The position numbers and the translations under genes are program-made. Shown one piece after another: positions 14,722 to 24,025 of a stretch of 64,000 nucleotides of DNA (its first letter is position 1; every line of letters starts with the position of its first letter). Location: positions 2,914,001-2,978,000 of the forward strand of contig OZ244984.1 in assembly GCA_965223125.1 (NCBI GenBank), given 5' to 3'. Under the pieces are notes generated by a model, which was given only the letters and a program-made list of their open reading frames with translations, did no database searches and was not told the origin of the DNA. The stretch is from Pacificispira sp965223125. Its GTDB lineage: Bacteria; Pseudomonadota; Alphaproteobacteria; UBA8366; Aestuariispiraceae.

Positions 14722-15993
14722 TCAGCAGCTTGGGCGCAGGCGCACCAGACCCCATCCGAACACCCCGTCCTTGCCGCCGCTGCCGAGATCCATCGTGTAT
14801 CGCTGAAGGCTGCGGCGGATGATATCCGGGTTCGCCTCGAACCCCGCCTTCAGGTGCAGCGCGACCATGGCGGTGATGAAGGGGGCGGCGAAGGAAGTAC
14901 CGCTCTGTGTCATGATCCCGTTGGGCGTTTCTGTGGGGATATCCACACCGGGGGCCGCAAAATCGATGTAGTCGCCGCGATTTGCGTACTGGTACAGCCG
15001 CAGGCTTCTGTCGATGGCGGTGACGGCAAAGCTGTTCGGATGCGCGGCGGGCCAGGCCGGGGGGGCGTCCGGCCCGTTGTTGCCGGCTGCAGCGACCAGG
15101 ATCAGCCCCTTGTTCAGGGAGCGGTTGATCGCCATCCGCATGATCACATTATCCTGTCCGGCTATCGACAGATTGGCCACCCGGACCCCCTGGATCAGCA
15201 GCCAGTCGACCGCCCGGACCAGGGCGGCAAGGTTCCCGACATCCTTGCTGCCCCGTCGTTCGAAGATATTCGCAGCATACAGTTTTGCCCCGGGTAGCAG
15301 GCCACCAGGTCGTCCGCCGATGGACCGACCTATCAGCATGACCGCAACCGCCGTGCCGTGATCGGCCGCCGCCGGAACCCGTCCGGGCTGCAGGAAGCTG
15401 TTGTAGATCAGACTCTTGCCACGCAGCGCCGCATGATTTGTATCAACAAAACCGTCAATCTGACCCAATACGATCCCCGCCCCGCAACTGTCAGGAACCG
15501 ATCCCCAGCCCGACAGGTCGCGGCTGAAATCCAGTGGCTCCGGTTCCACCTGAACGGCAGGTCGTGCCGGGCTGGCCTGCGAGAGGTCCATCAGGTCATT
15601 GGTGCCCACCATGAGGCGCGGATAGCGCTGTTCGAAAAAAGTCAGCGCCGCCGGAACCGACATGCCACGGGGTATCTGCAACTGCACAAGCACGGCATCC
15701 AGGGCGGTCAGTCGATCCTGACGCAGGATTCGGAATCCTGCCTGTTGCAGCGCGCCCAGTTCCTCACTTGTCGGATCGACGACCAGGATTTCCCCAGGCT
15801 CAATGGCCCGCCGGTTATGTTCTCCCAGCCCGTCGGACCGCGATGAACCATCGGTGCCGGTTCCACTGCGGGTACCGGTAACGCGACCGGAATCGTCATA
15901 TTCAAGGATTGTCCAGTCATCAGCATGACCAACGGGTGCGCTGATCAGGCCGATCAGCAGCGCCACACTCAAACAGGCGAAGACATGCTTCAC
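14722..15993 (-). CDS. S8 family serine peptidase (subtilase), exported
   Basis: A 423-residue subtilisin-like protease. GTG 15993 gives a clean signal peptide (VKHVFACLSVALLIGLISAP, cleavage probably after GHA) and overlaps the ligA stop as GTGA. The catalytic triad is Asp180 in GQIDGFVDTNH, His212 in ADHGTAVAVM and Ser367 in SGTSFAAPF. The oxyanion Asn lies in AAAGNNGPDA. The region between the signal and the triad (about 60-130) looks like an inhibitory prodomain. It is probably secreted or periplasmic; targets are unknown. Translational coupling to ligA is unusual for a protease and may only reflect gene packing. Confidence 0.88.
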   Translation of the reverse strand: MKHVFACLSVALLIGLISAPVGHADDWTILEYDDSGRVTGTRSGTGTDGSSRSDGLGEHNRRAIEPGEILVVDPTSEELGALQQAGFRILRQDRLTALDAVLVQLQIPRGMSVPAALTFFEQRYPRLMVGTNDLMDLSQASPARPAVQVEPEPLDFSRDLSGWGSVPDSCGAGIVLGQIDGFVDTNHAALRGKSLIYNSFLQPGRVPAAADHGTAVAVMLIGRSIGGRPGGLLPGAKLYAANIFERRGSKDVGNLAALVRAVDWLLIQGVRVANLSIAGQDNVIMRMAINRSLNKGLILVAAAGNNGPDAPPAWPAAHPNSFAVTAIDRSLRLYQYANRGDYIDFAAPGVDIPTETPNGIMTQSGTSFAAPFITAMVALHLKAGFEANPDIIRRSLQRYTMDLGSGGKDGVFGWGLVRLRPSC

Positions 15994-18152
15994 AGCAGCG
16001 TGTCCTGACTCTCGGATGGGGGTGTTGTTGGGGCGGGTATTGCACCGCTTTCCAGCAGGGTCAGCCAATCGTCCTCGCTCAAGACCGTGACACCCAGTTC
16101 CGCCGCCTTCTTAGCTTTGGAACCGGCATCGGCACCGACGATGACAAAATCGGTCTTTTTCGAAACAGAGCCCGCGACCTTTGCCCCCAGGCTTTCGGCG
16201 CGGGCTTTCGCTTCACCCCGGCTCATCCGCTCCAGGCTGCCGGTGAAGACCACGGTCTTGCCGGAAATCGGGGAGGAACCGGCGCTGGGGGCGGCGACAT
16301 CGGTGATCGTCAGGACCTCTGCCAGTCGGGACAGGACCGTCAGGTTGTGCGCCTCACCAAAGAAGCCCGCGATGCTGTCCGCCGCCGCCATACCGACCGT
16401 ATCGATGGCGATCATTTCGGCATAATGGGGGCCGATCAGTTCCGGTTTCTTGTGCTCGTCCGGATGGGCGTGGCGTTCGGCGGCGACGGCCTGCATTGCC
16501 TTGTGCCAGACGTCGAAGGATGAATAGCTGCGGGCCAGCAGTTTTGCCGTGGTCTGGCCGATATGCCGGATGCCGAGCGCGAAGATGAACCGGTCCAGCG
16601 GGATTTCACGACGTTCCTCAATGGCTGCCAGCAGGTTGTTGACGGATTTCTCCTTCCAGCCCTCGCGACCCAGAATGCGGTCCCGCGCCTCCGACAGTCT
16701 GAAGATGTCGGCGGGTTCCTTGATCAGCCCCTCGCCCCAGAATTCCTCAATGCTCTTCGTACCCAGACCTTCGATATCGAAGGCATCGCGGCTGACGAAA
16801 TGTTTCAGACGTTCCACCGCCTGGGCGGCACAGATCAGGCCACCAGTGCAGCGCCAGACGACTTCGCCCTCGTCTCGCTCGACATCACTGCCGCAGACCG
16901 GGCAGGTGGCGGGGAAAACGAACGGGTCACCGCCGCCATCCTGCGTCACTTCCAGCACCTGGGGGATGACATCGCCTGCGCGCTGGATGCGCACCGTGTC
17001 GCCCGGCTTGACGCCCAGCCGGTCGATCTCATCCTGATTGTGCAGCGTGGCGCGGGAGACGACGACCCCGCCAACCGTCACCGGCTTCAGATTCGCGACC
17101 GGCGTCAGGGCTCCGGTGCGTCCGACCTGGATGGTGATTTCCTCGATCACCGTTTCCGCTTTCTCGGCGGCGAATTTATGGGCGATGGCCCAGCGCGGCG
17201 CGCGGCTGACCTGCCCCAGCCGTTCCTGCCAGTCCAGCCGGTCAACCTTGTAAACGACGCCGTCGATGTCGAAGGGCAGGTCGGCCCGTTGTGACTCGAT
17301 CATCCGGTAATGCGCCAGGATGTCGGTCAGGCTGTGGCACAGGACCGTCGGATGATTGAGGGTGAAGCCCAGTTCTTCCAGCCGCGCGCGGGACTCGGAC
17401 TGGGTTGCGCCCAGCGGTTCCGACAGATCGCCCCAAGCATAGCCGAAGAAATGCAGCGGTCGCGATTTCGTGATTGTGGGGTCCAACTGGCGCAGCGATC
17501 CCGCCGCCGCATTGCGGGGATTGGCGAAGACCTTGTTCCCTGCCGCCTCCTGCCGTTCGTTAAGCGCGAAGAAGTCATCCTTGCGCATATAGACTTCGCC
17601 CCGGACCTCCAGCACTCTGGGCCAGTGGTCGCCGGGCAGGGTTTCCGGCACATCGTCCAGCGTCCGCATATTGGCTGTGACATCCTCACCCTCGGATCCG
17701 TCACCGCGTGTCGCGGCATAGACCAGTCTCCCATCTTCATAACGCAGGGAGGCTGACAGGCCGTCGATCTTCGGTTCCGCCAGGATGGCGATATCGTCCT
17801 GATCCGAAAGGCCCAGGAAGCGGCGGATGCGGGTCAGGAATTCCGATACATCCTCGTCGGAGAAGGCATTGCCGAGTGAGAGCATCGGCTTTACATGTCT
17901 GATCTTGCTGAATCCGGATTTCAGACCAGCCCCGACCCGCAGGCTGGGGCTGTCCTTGCGGATCAGGGTCGGGAAGCGCGCCTCGACCGCCTCGTTTCGC
18001 TGGCGCAGGGCGTCATAGTCCGCATCGCTGATTTCGGGTGCGTCTTCTTTGTGATAGCGCGCGTCGTGATAGGCGATCTCCATCGCCAGCCGGGCCAGTT
18101 CGGTCCTGGCCTCGGTCTCAGTCAGGCTGTCGACGGGTTTCGCCGCATTCAT
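15990..18152 (-). CDS. ligA: NAD-dependent DNA ligase
   Basis: This enzyme seals nicks in duplex DNA using NAD during replication and repair. The 720-residue protein has the full domain order: an NAD-binding Ia domain (YHKEDAPEISDADYD), the adenylation domain with EPKIDGLSASLRYEDG (nucleotide-attachment Lys), the OB fold with VGRTGALTPVANLKPV, and a four-cysteine zinc finger (CPVCGSDVER to CTGGLICAA). The helix-hairpin-helix region and a C-terminal BRCT domain (GKTVVFTGSLERMSRGEAK) follow. The ATG start overlaps the recN stop by 4 nt (ATGA). Confidence 0.97.
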   Translation of the reverse strand: MNAAKPVDSLTETEARTELARLAMEIAYHDARYHKEDAPEISDADYDALRQRNEAVEARFPTLIRKDSPSLRVGAGLKSGFSKIRHVKPMLSLGNAFSDEDVSEFLTRIRRFLGLSDQDDIAILAEPKIDGLSASLRYEDGRLVYAATRGDGSEGEDVTANMRTLDDVPETLPGDHWPRVLEVRGEVYMRKDDFFALNERQEAAGNKVFANPRNAAAGSLRQLDPTITKSRPLHFFGYAWGDLSEPLGATQSESRARLEELGFTLNHPTVLCHSLTDILAHYRMIESQRADLPFDIDGVVYKVDRLDWQERLGQVSRAPRWAIAHKFAAEKAETVIEEITIQVGRTGALTPVANLKPVTVGGVVVSRATLHNQDEIDRLGVKPGDTVRIQRAGDVIPQVLEVTQDGGGDPFVFPATCPVCGSDVERDEGEVVWRCTGGLICAAQAVERLKHFVSRDAFDIEGLGTKSIEEFWGEGLIKEPADIFRLSEARDRILGREGWKEKSVNNLLAAIEERREIPLDRFIFALGIRHIGQTTAKLLARSYSSFDVWHKAMQAVAAERHAHPDEHKKPELIGPHYAEMIAIDTVGMAAADSIAGFFGEAHNLTVLSRLAEVLTITDVAAPSAGSSPISGKTVVFTGSLERMSRGEAKARAESLGAKVAGSVSKKTDFVIVGADAGSKAKKAAELGVTVLSEDDWLTLLESGAIPAPTTPPSESQDTLL

Positions 18153-19822
18153 GGGCGGCCCCCCTCGATCAAGCGGTCTGCGGCTGCGCGGGCCTCGTCA
18201 GTGATTTCCGCCCCGGACAGCATGCGCGCCAGTTCCTCGCGCCGGTGATGGGGGTTCAGGCTTTCGACGAGGGTTGCGGCACGGCCATCCTCTGCCGTCG
18301 CCTTGGCAACCCGCCAATGGGCGACACCACGGGCGGCGACCTGCGGCGAATGCGTGACGACCAGAACCTGCAAGCGCTCCGCCAGCCGTCCCAGTCGTTG
18401 CCCGACCGCCGCCGCCGTCGCGCCACCGACTCCGGCATCGACCTCGTCGAATACAAGGGTGGGGATCGTACCGACCTCCGCCAGCGCCACCTTGATCGCC
18501 AGCAGGAAACGGCTCAACTCTCCGCCCGATGCGATCTTGTCCAGCGGACCGCCGGGCATGCCAGGATTGGTGGTGACAGTGAAACCTGTCTTATCGCGCC
18601 CGTTCGGCCCCCAGCGCGACGGCTCCATCGGCAGCAGTTCGGTGGTGAACCGGGCGCGCTCCAGCCTCAGCGGTGGCAGTTCCGCATTGACGGCGGCATC
18701 CAGCCGCTGGGCGGCCGCCCGGCGCTTGGCGCTCAGATCCTCCGCCGCTTTCTCATAGGCGTTCCGTGCGTCTTCAGCCCTGGCTTTCAGCGCGGTCAGC
18801 TTTTCCTCACCGGCATCGATCAGAGCGATTCGCTCCCAGAATTCCTCGCGCAGGCGGGCCAGGTCATCGACGGGGACATTGTGTTTGCGGGCGACATCCC
18901 GCAGGGCAAACAGCCGCTCTTCGCTCTGTTCCAATGCTCTTGGATCGGCATCCAGGTCCGATCCGACACGGTTCAACTGGGCGATGACTTCCTCAATCTC
19001 GACCGCAGCCCGTTCCAGACCGGACAGTGCGTCGTTCAGGGTCTCACCCATCTTGTCGGCCATGCGGTCCAGGGCGCGTTGTGCCTGACGCAGGCCGTAA
19101 TCTGCCCCTTTGGGTCCGGACAGATAGTCGATGGCCGATCCGATTGCCTCGGTCAGCCGCTCCGCATTCTGCATCAGCGTTCGGCGTTCGGAGAGTTCCT
19201 CTTCTTCGCCCGGTCTTGGCGCAAGCTTGTCCAGTTCATCGGCGGCGAACCGCAGATAATCCTCTTCTTGGCGCGCGGCCTCCGTTGTCGCCAATGCTCG
19301 GTCGAGATCCCGGCGCGCGGTCTGCCATTCGGCAAACAGGCGCGCGACATCGGCCCGTTCCGGGTTGAGGCGACCATAGGCGTCGAGCAGGTCGATATGG
19401 GTGCTGGAATCCATCAATCCGTGCTGGTCGAATTGCCCCTGTACCTCAACCAGGCATTCCCCGACCTGTTTCAGCAGGGCGATGCTGACCGGCTCGTCAT
19501 TGATGAAGGCCTTGCTGCGCCCATCCGCGCCGACGGTGCGGCGCAACAGCAGGCGCTCCTCTCGCGGCAGATCATTTTCTTCCAGGATACGGAATACGCC
19601 ATGCCCCGCTGGCAGTTCGAATTCCGCCGTGACCGAGGCCCTGTCGGCACCAGGTCGGACAAGCTTTGCTTCGGATCGACGGCCAAGTGCGAGGCCCAGC
19701 GAGTCGAGCAGGATCGATTTTCCGGCACCGGTTTCGCCGGTCAGGACCGATAATCCACCGGAAAAGGTCAGACGCAGCCTGTCGATCAGGACGATATCGC
19801 GTATGGTGAGGCCGGTCAGCAT
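18149..19822 (-). CDS. recN: DNA repair protein RecN
   Basis: An SMC-like ATPase of double-strand break repair, 557 residues, normal length. LTIRDIVLIDRLRL and GETGAGKSILLDSLGLALG (Walker A) are at the N-terminus. A coiled-coil middle follows, then the C-terminal ATPase half with GELSRFLLAIKVALAEVG (signature) and PTLVFDEVDAGVGG (Walker B). It lies between bamD and ligA, the standard alphaproteobacterial arrangement downstream of lpxC. No LexA-type operator was recognised in the 19-bp gap upstream, so it is probably transcribed with bamD. Confidence 0.97.
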   Translation of the reverse strand: MLTGLTIRDIVLIDRLRLTFSGGLSVLTGETGAGKSILLDSLGLALGRRSEAKLVRPGADRASVTAEFELPAGHGVFRILEENDLPREERLLLRRTVGADGRSKAFINDEPVSIALLKQVGECLVEVQGQFDQHGLMDSSTHIDLLDAYGRLNPERADVARLFAEWQTARRDLDRALATTEAARQEEDYLRFAADELDKLAPRPGEEEELSERRTLMQNAERLTEAIGSAIDYLSGPKGADYGLRQAQRALDRMADKMGETLNDALSGLERAAVEIEEVIAQLNRVGSDLDADPRALEQSEERLFALRDVARKHNVPVDDLARLREEFWERIALIDAGEEKLTALKARAEDARNAYEKAAEDLSAKRRAAAQRLDAAVNAELPPLRLERARFTTELLPMEPSRWGPNGRDKTGFTVTTNPGMPGGPLDKIASGGELSRFLLAIKVALAEVGTIPTLVFDEVDAGVGGATAAAVGQRLGRLAERLQVLVVTHSPQVAARGVAHWRVAKATAEDGRAATLVESLNPHHRREELARMLSGAEITDEARAAADRLIEGGRP

Positions 19823-19841
19823 GGTGCGCGCCGATCTGGGA

Positions 19842-20666
19842 TCAGAAAATCCAGGACCAGGTCCAGCTTAGCCAGGAATTGCTTTCCGGTTCGTCCAGAT
19901 TGACCCCCTCCAGCAGCGCATAGGAATTCGCATACCAATTGCTGCCTGGAAAATTGTAGCCCAGGACGGATGCCGTCCTCTCCGCCTCCGGGCGGATGCC
20001 TAGGGCGACATAGCTTTCCACCAGTCGATGCAGCGCCTCCGGCACATGGGTCGTGGTCTCATAGCCTCGGATCACGGTTGTGAAGCGGTTGATTGCCGCC
20101 AGATGCTCGTCTTTCCGCTGATAATAGCGGCCGATGGCCATTTCCTTCCCGGCCAGGTGATCCTGGGTCAGGTCGACTTTCAACTGGGCATCGCGGGCAT
20201 ATTCCGTATTCGGGAAGCGCCGGACGACATTCTGCAGCGAATCAAGCGCCAGACGGGTGATCTTCTGGTCGCGCCCAACATCGACGATCTGCTCATAATA
20301 TGAGATCGCGCGCAGGTAATAGGCATAGGCAATGTCGCGATTGCCGGGATGCAGTTCGATGAAACGGTCCAGGGCAATTATGGATTCGTCATAGCGGTCC
20401 GCGCGATAGTTCACATAGGCGGACATCAACTGTGCCTTGGTTGCCCAGACGGAATAGGGATGCTGGCGGTCGACTTCCTCGAAGGCCAGAATGGCCCCTT
20501 CGAAATTGCGCACCTCCAGCATGTCCATCGCTTCGTTGTAGAGTTCCTCCACCGGGCGTTCGACATATTCTGGCGGATCATCGGAACAGGCGACGAGGCC
20601 AAGCAGGAGAATGCCGCTCAACAGGGCCATCAGGCGGCGGGATTTGAAGGGCTCAGTCACGCGCAT
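19842..20666 (-). CDS. bamD: Outer membrane protein assembly factor BamD
   Basis: The lipoprotein component of the BAM complex, which inserts beta-barrel proteins into the outer membrane. The 274-residue protein starts with a lipoprotein signal (LLSGILLLGLVAC, lipidated Cys27). TPR-type repeats follow: YNEAMDMLEVRNFEGAILAF, YVNYRADRYDESIIALDRFI, AISYYEQIVDVGRDQ and RYYQRKDEHLAAINRFTTVI. The ATG at 20666 is followed by three basic residues before the hydrophobic core. Position between lpxC and recN is conserved in alphaproteobacteria. Confidence 0.95.
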   Translation of the reverse strand: MRVTEPFKSRRLMALLSGILLLGLVACSDDPPEYVERPVEELYNEAMDMLEVRNFEGAILAFEEVDRQHPYSVWATKAQLMSAYVNYRADRYDESIIALDRFIELHPGNRDIAYAYYLRAISYYEQIVDVGRDQKITRLALDSLQNVVRRFPNTEYARDAQLKVDLTQDHLAGKEMAIGRYYQRKDEHLAAINRFTTVIRGYETTTHVPEALHRLVESYVALGIRPEAERTASVLGYNFPGSNWYANSYALLEGVNLDEPESNSWLSWTWSWIF

Positions 20667-20743
20667 TGCCGTCGCTCATCTCAATCTTGGGACAGGTCCG
20701 ATATCCTGACTATAGCATTCGGTCCCAAGGATCAAAACGCCAA

Positions 20744-20759
20744 TCGCGGTTGTCCGCGA
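20744..20759 (-). terminator. Candidate rho-independent terminator after lpxC
   Basis: A TCGCGG-TTGT-CCGCGA hairpin (6-bp stem, 4-nt loop), followed on the minus strand by TTGGCGTTTTG. The T-run is short and displaced, so termination may be partial. A 13-bp palindrome, GATTTCCGAAATC (20769-20781), lies between it and the lpxC stop. Confidence 0.4.
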
Positions 20760-20819
20760 CGATCATCTGATTTCCGAAATCGGGGAACCCAAATGTAGTT
20801 TGATATTTGAAGTTCGGCC

Positions 20820-21743
20820 TTAGATTGCCAGCAAGGCGGCAGAGGTCGGGACGCGGTCGAAATTCTCCGGGTCCGAGAAGAGGGCGCGCAGCAGCTTGTT
20901 GTTCAGATCATGGCCGGTCCGCCGTCCCTTGAAATGGCCGAGTATCGGCCCCCCGGCAAGTGCGAGGTCGCCGATGCAGTCCAGTGCCTTGTGCCGCACG
21001 AATTCGTCATCGAAGCGAAGCCCGCCGACATTGAGAACCGCATCGCCATCGATGACAACGGCATTGTCCAGGCTCCCACCCAGTGCCAGCCCCGCTTTGC
21101 GCATTGCCTCGACTTCATGCAGGAAGCCGAAAGTGCGCGCCTGCGCCAGTTCGCGCTTGAAGGTGAGGTCGCTTACCTCCAGGAAGATATCCTGCCGTCC
21201 GATAGCGCGGCTGTTGAAATCGATCCCCATCGCCATGGTGAAGCGGCGGCCCGGCTCCAGTGAGGCGAAGCCTTCGCCCTGTTCAACCCGCACCGGGCGC
21301 TTGACGCGGATGATGGAGCGTTCCGCCGCCTGCTCGACCACCCCCGCGCAGTCGATCAGGAATACGAAAGGTTCGGAACTGCCGTCCATCACGGGCACTT
21401 CAGGTCCATCGAGTTCGACGATGATATTGTCGATGCCGCACCCGGCCAGCGCTGCCATCAGATGTTCGATGGTCGCGACGGATCCGTGATGGTCGTTCGC
21501 GATGGTGGTGCACATCCGCGTATCCACAACGGCGTCGAAACGGGCCTGAATGTCGCGTGCCCCGTTCTTGAGGTCGATGCGCCGGAACAGGATTCCGGTA
21601 TCCGGCTCAGCCGGGACCAGTGTCAGATTGATGGTTTTACCGGAATGCAGGCCAATGCCGCTGCAATGGATCGGTGATTTCAACGTGCGCTGTAAAAGAG
21701 CGCTGGACGCGGTATGCGTCGCAGCATCGTAAAGATCGCTCAT
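20820..21743 (-). CDS. lpxC: UDP-3-O-acyl-N-acetylglucosamine deacetylase
   Basis: A zinc enzyme that catalyses the committed step of lipid A synthesis in the cytoplasm. The protein is 307 residues from ATG 21743 (an in-frame start at 21755 is possible). Key motifs are CSGIGLHSGKTINLTLVPA, TIEHLMAALAGCGIDN (zinc His), DGPEVPVMDGSS and FVRHKALDCIGDLALAG with the other zinc ligands, His and Asp. It lies downstream of ftsZ on the same strand, as is common in proteobacteria, but is separated from it by a strong terminator-like hairpin. Confidence 0.96.
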   Translation of the reverse strand: MSDLYDAATHTASSALLQRTLKSPIHCSGIGLHSGKTINLTLVPAEPDTGILFRRIDLKNGARDIQARFDAVVDTRMCTTIANDHHGSVATIEHLMAALAGCGIDNIIVELDGPEVPVMDGSSEPFVFLIDCAGVVEQAAERSIIRVKRPVRVEQGEGFASLEPGRRFTMAMGIDFNSRAIGRQDIFLEVSDLTFKRELAQARTFGFLHEVEAMRKAGLALGGSLDNAVVIDGDAVLNVGGLRFDDEFVRHKALDCIGDLALAGGPILGHFKGRRTGHDLNNKLLRALFSDPENFDRVPTSAALLAI

Positions 21744-22084
21744 ACCATCCAACATCGCAACTCACCTGACCCCATCAGTTCCCGTTGTTGGGAACATTAT
21801 CCCGTTTACCGAAGCCCCCAGCCTTGCAAGGACTGATTTCCTTGGCTCGCTGTTCGGTACGATCAAGGGAATAGCACCGCCCCATCAACCGCTCAAATCA
21901 ACTCATGTTACATATTGTTGCATAAGGCGGGTTTTGTCGAAAATGTCCACTATCTTGATGTTTCGGAAATTTCCACTTATGGCCCCAACCGGTCAAGGGG
22001 TTCTGGACGGGTAAGCCACGTGAAAACCGCCACCCTGGGTCAGGGTGGCGGTTTTTGGTTTCCGGACTGTGCCCGGCATGCGGA
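21744..22084. other. ftsZ-lpxC intergenic region (341 bp)
   Basis: A spacer containing an inverted repeat GTTCCC-GTTGTT-GGGAAC (21778-21795) shortly upstream of lpxC, a CCTTGCAAGG palindrome (21822-21831), and the terminator at 22023-22056. A dedicated lpxC promoter must lie here if the terminator is efficient. No gene or RNA was recognised. Confidence 0.6.
22023..22056. terminator. Strong bidirectional rho-independent terminator after ftsZ
   Basis: AAAACCGCCACCCT pairs with AGGGTGGCGGTTTT across the loop GGGTC, giving a long GC stem with A-tract and T-tract on both sides. It lies 28 bp past the ftsZ stop and should end the dcw transcript on the minus strand. Confidence 0.9.
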
Positions 22085-23842
22085 TCAGTTGGCCTGCCGC
22101 CGCAGAAAAGCAGGGATTTCCAGCATTTCCTCTTCCGCCTTGGAGGGGGCGAGGTCACCATCAAGCGGACGGATCTGTTCCGTTGCCCGTGTCTCCGTCG
22201 CCCGCTGCGTGGCGGGGGAATTGGTCGGCAGGGGTGCCTGCGCGGTGGAGCGTTCCGTTCGCAGCAGCGAGGGCTCTGCGGGTTTTGCCGATGGCGCTTT
22301 CGGAGATCCCAGGCCCAACCCTGTCACTCGGCTGAACAGGCTGTGCTTGTCCCGGGACTTGCCTGCGGACTCGCCGGCATTCATCAGATCCGCTTCCCGG
22401 AACGGCTCCGCGTCCTTGGTTGCGGGGCGCCGGTTCAGTTCTTCCGGGCGTACCGGACGGGGCGGGATGAAGGCATCTTTCGGGCGCACCGCCTGCGGGG
22501 TGGCCTGTGGTGTTGCCTGAAGGGGCGGCTGCGACGCGGCAGGGCGGGCCTTAGGGGCCTGAACTGGGGCAGCGGTCGGCTGGGCAGCCGGTGGCATGGC
22601 CGGGGCAACCGGTTCGTCGTCGAACAGAGCCGCAGTCGGGGTGTTCAGTTCGGCCTCGTCGTAATCGTCATCATCAAGCCCTGAAGACCAGGGTTCATCG
22701 TGCCCCGAGTCCGCGACTGTATCCTCATAGGGATCCGCACCATAGCTATCGTCAGCTTCAGCAATTTCCGGCTGGCGGACGGGTTCCCTGTTCACATCTG
22801 CGGCAGAAGAGGCATGGCGTGCCCGCAGCGGGGTGACGGAGGTCTTCAAATTCGGTCGACCCATCTGTCCGGCTTCGGATTCGATACCCGTCGCGACCAC
22901 GGACACGCGCATGATCCCTTCTAGGTTCTCATCAAAGGTCGAGCCGAAGATGATGTTGGCATCGGCATCGACTTCCTCACGGATCCGGTTGGCCGCTTCG
23001 TCGACCTCGAACAGGGTCATGTCCATACCACCGGTGATATTGATCAAGACGCCGCGCGCTCCCGCCATGGAGACATCCTCCAGCAGCGGATTGGAAATCG
23101 CGCTTTCGGCGGCCAGGATGGCGCGGTTCTCGCCTTCCGCCTCGCCGGTACCCATCATCGCCTTGCCCATTTCGCTCATCACCGTGCGAATATCGGCAAA
23201 GTCGAGATTGATCAGGCCGGGCATGACCATCAGGTCGGTGACTCCCCGGACGCCGGAATAGAGCACGTCATCCGCCATCTTGAAGGCATCGGCGAAAGTT
23301 GTCTTCTCATTCGCGACGCGGAACAGGTTCTGGTTCGGGATGATGATCAGCGTGTCGACGAACTGTTGCAGTTCCTCGATCCCCTGTTCGGCCGCGCGCA
23401 TGCGATGCGCGCCTTCGAAATGGAACGGTTTCGTGACGACACCCACCGTCAGCATGCCGTGTTCCCGGCAGGCTTCGGCCAGAACCGGAGCAGCACCCGT
23501 GCCTGTGCCGCCACCCATTCCAGCGGTGATGAAGACCATGTTGGCCCCGGCCAGATGCTCCATTGCATCGGCCATGGATTCTTCCGCCGCCTCGCGTCCG
23601 ACTTCAGGACGGGCACCGGCACCAAGACCCTGGGTCAGGTTCGCACCCAGTTGAATCTTGAGATCCGCCTGCGAGTGCTTCAATGCCTGCGCGTCGGTAT
23701 TGGCGACAACAAACTCGACACCTTCGAGATTGGAGCGAATCATATTGTTCACGGCGTTTCCGCCAGCGCCGCCGACGCCGACCACCACGATGCGTGGTTT
23801 CAGATCGGCATCCGTCTGGGGTGCCTTGAAGTTAATGCTCAT
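22085..23842 (-). CDS. ftsZ: Cell division protein FtsZ
   Basis: A tubulin-like GTPase that forms the Z ring. The 585-residue protein has the N-terminal GTP domain with VVGVGGAGGNAVNNMI and the tubulin signature GMGGGTGTGAAPVLA, and the T7-loop region NLDFADIRTVM. A long Pro/Ala-rich linker of about 230 residues (longer than in E. coli, usual in alphaproteobacteria) follows. The end has the C-terminal peptide LEIPAFLRRQAN, which binds FtsA and other partners. The start ATG is preceded by an excellent AAAGGAGG site. The 168-bp gap upstream carries four GANTC sites and can hold a separate promoter. Confidence 0.98.
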   Translation of the reverse strand: MSINFKAPQTDADLKPRIVVVGVGGAGGNAVNNMIRSNLEGVEFVVANTDAQALKHSQADLKIQLGANLTQGLGAGARPEVGREAAEESMADAMEHLAGANMVFITAGMGGGTGTGAAPVLAEACREHGMLTVGVVTKPFHFEGAHRMRAAEQGIEELQQFVDTLIIIPNQNLFRVANEKTTFADAFKMADDVLYSGVRGVTDLMVMPGLINLDFADIRTVMSEMGKAMMGTGEAEGENRAILAAESAISNPLLEDVSMAGARGVLINITGGMDMTLFEVDEAANRIREEVDADANIIFGSTFDENLEGIMRVSVVATGIESEAGQMGRPNLKTSVTPLRARHASSAADVNREPVRQPEIAEADDSYGADPYEDTVADSGHDEPWSSGLDDDDYDEAELNTPTAALFDDEPVAPAMPPAAQPTAAPVQAPKARPAASQPPLQATPQATPQAVRPKDAFIPPRPVRPEELNRRPATKDAEPFREADLMNAGESAGKSRDKHSLFSRVTGLGLGSPKAPSAKPAEPSLLRTERSTAQAPLPTNSPATQRATETRATEQIRPLDGDLAPSKAEEEMLEIPAFLRRQAN

Positions 23843-23900
23843 ATTTCGCCTCCTTTAAGCGACAGTGTCGTTACGCCTGACTGCGTCGCAACGCGGGACC

Positions 23901-23943
23901 GAATCCGTGAATCTGATCCAATCCAGCGAGTCTCTGGTGATTC
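23901..23943. promoter_or_regulatory. Cluster of four GANTC (CcrM) sites upstream of ftsZ
   Basis: GAATC at 23901 and 23909, GAGTC at 23928 and GATTC at 23939 lie 59-101 bp upstream of the ftsZ start. GANTC is the CcrM methylation site of alphaproteobacteria and a target context for GcrA. In Caulobacter, ftsZ transcription depends on such methylation. The sites are seen directly; their role here is inferred. Confidence 0.6.
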
Positions 23944-24010
23944 GCCGAAAAAAGACCTATTTTCAGTTATCTCACCGCAGTATTTTTTCATTTTTTGTTT
24001 GGAGTGTTGC

Positions 24011-24025
24011 TTAAAAGCCACTAAA
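24011..24025 (+). promoter_or_regulatory. CtrA-like box at the ftsA end
   Basis: TTAA-N7-TAAA followed by CCAT differs by one base from the CtrA consensus TTAA-N7-TTAA. The first TTA is also the ftsA stop codon read from the other strand, so part of the match is forced by coding needs. Confidence 0.3.

Noticed and set aside
18038..19753. Long plus-strand frame opposite recN
   Set aside because: Antisense shadow of a conserved gene; translation has no family features.
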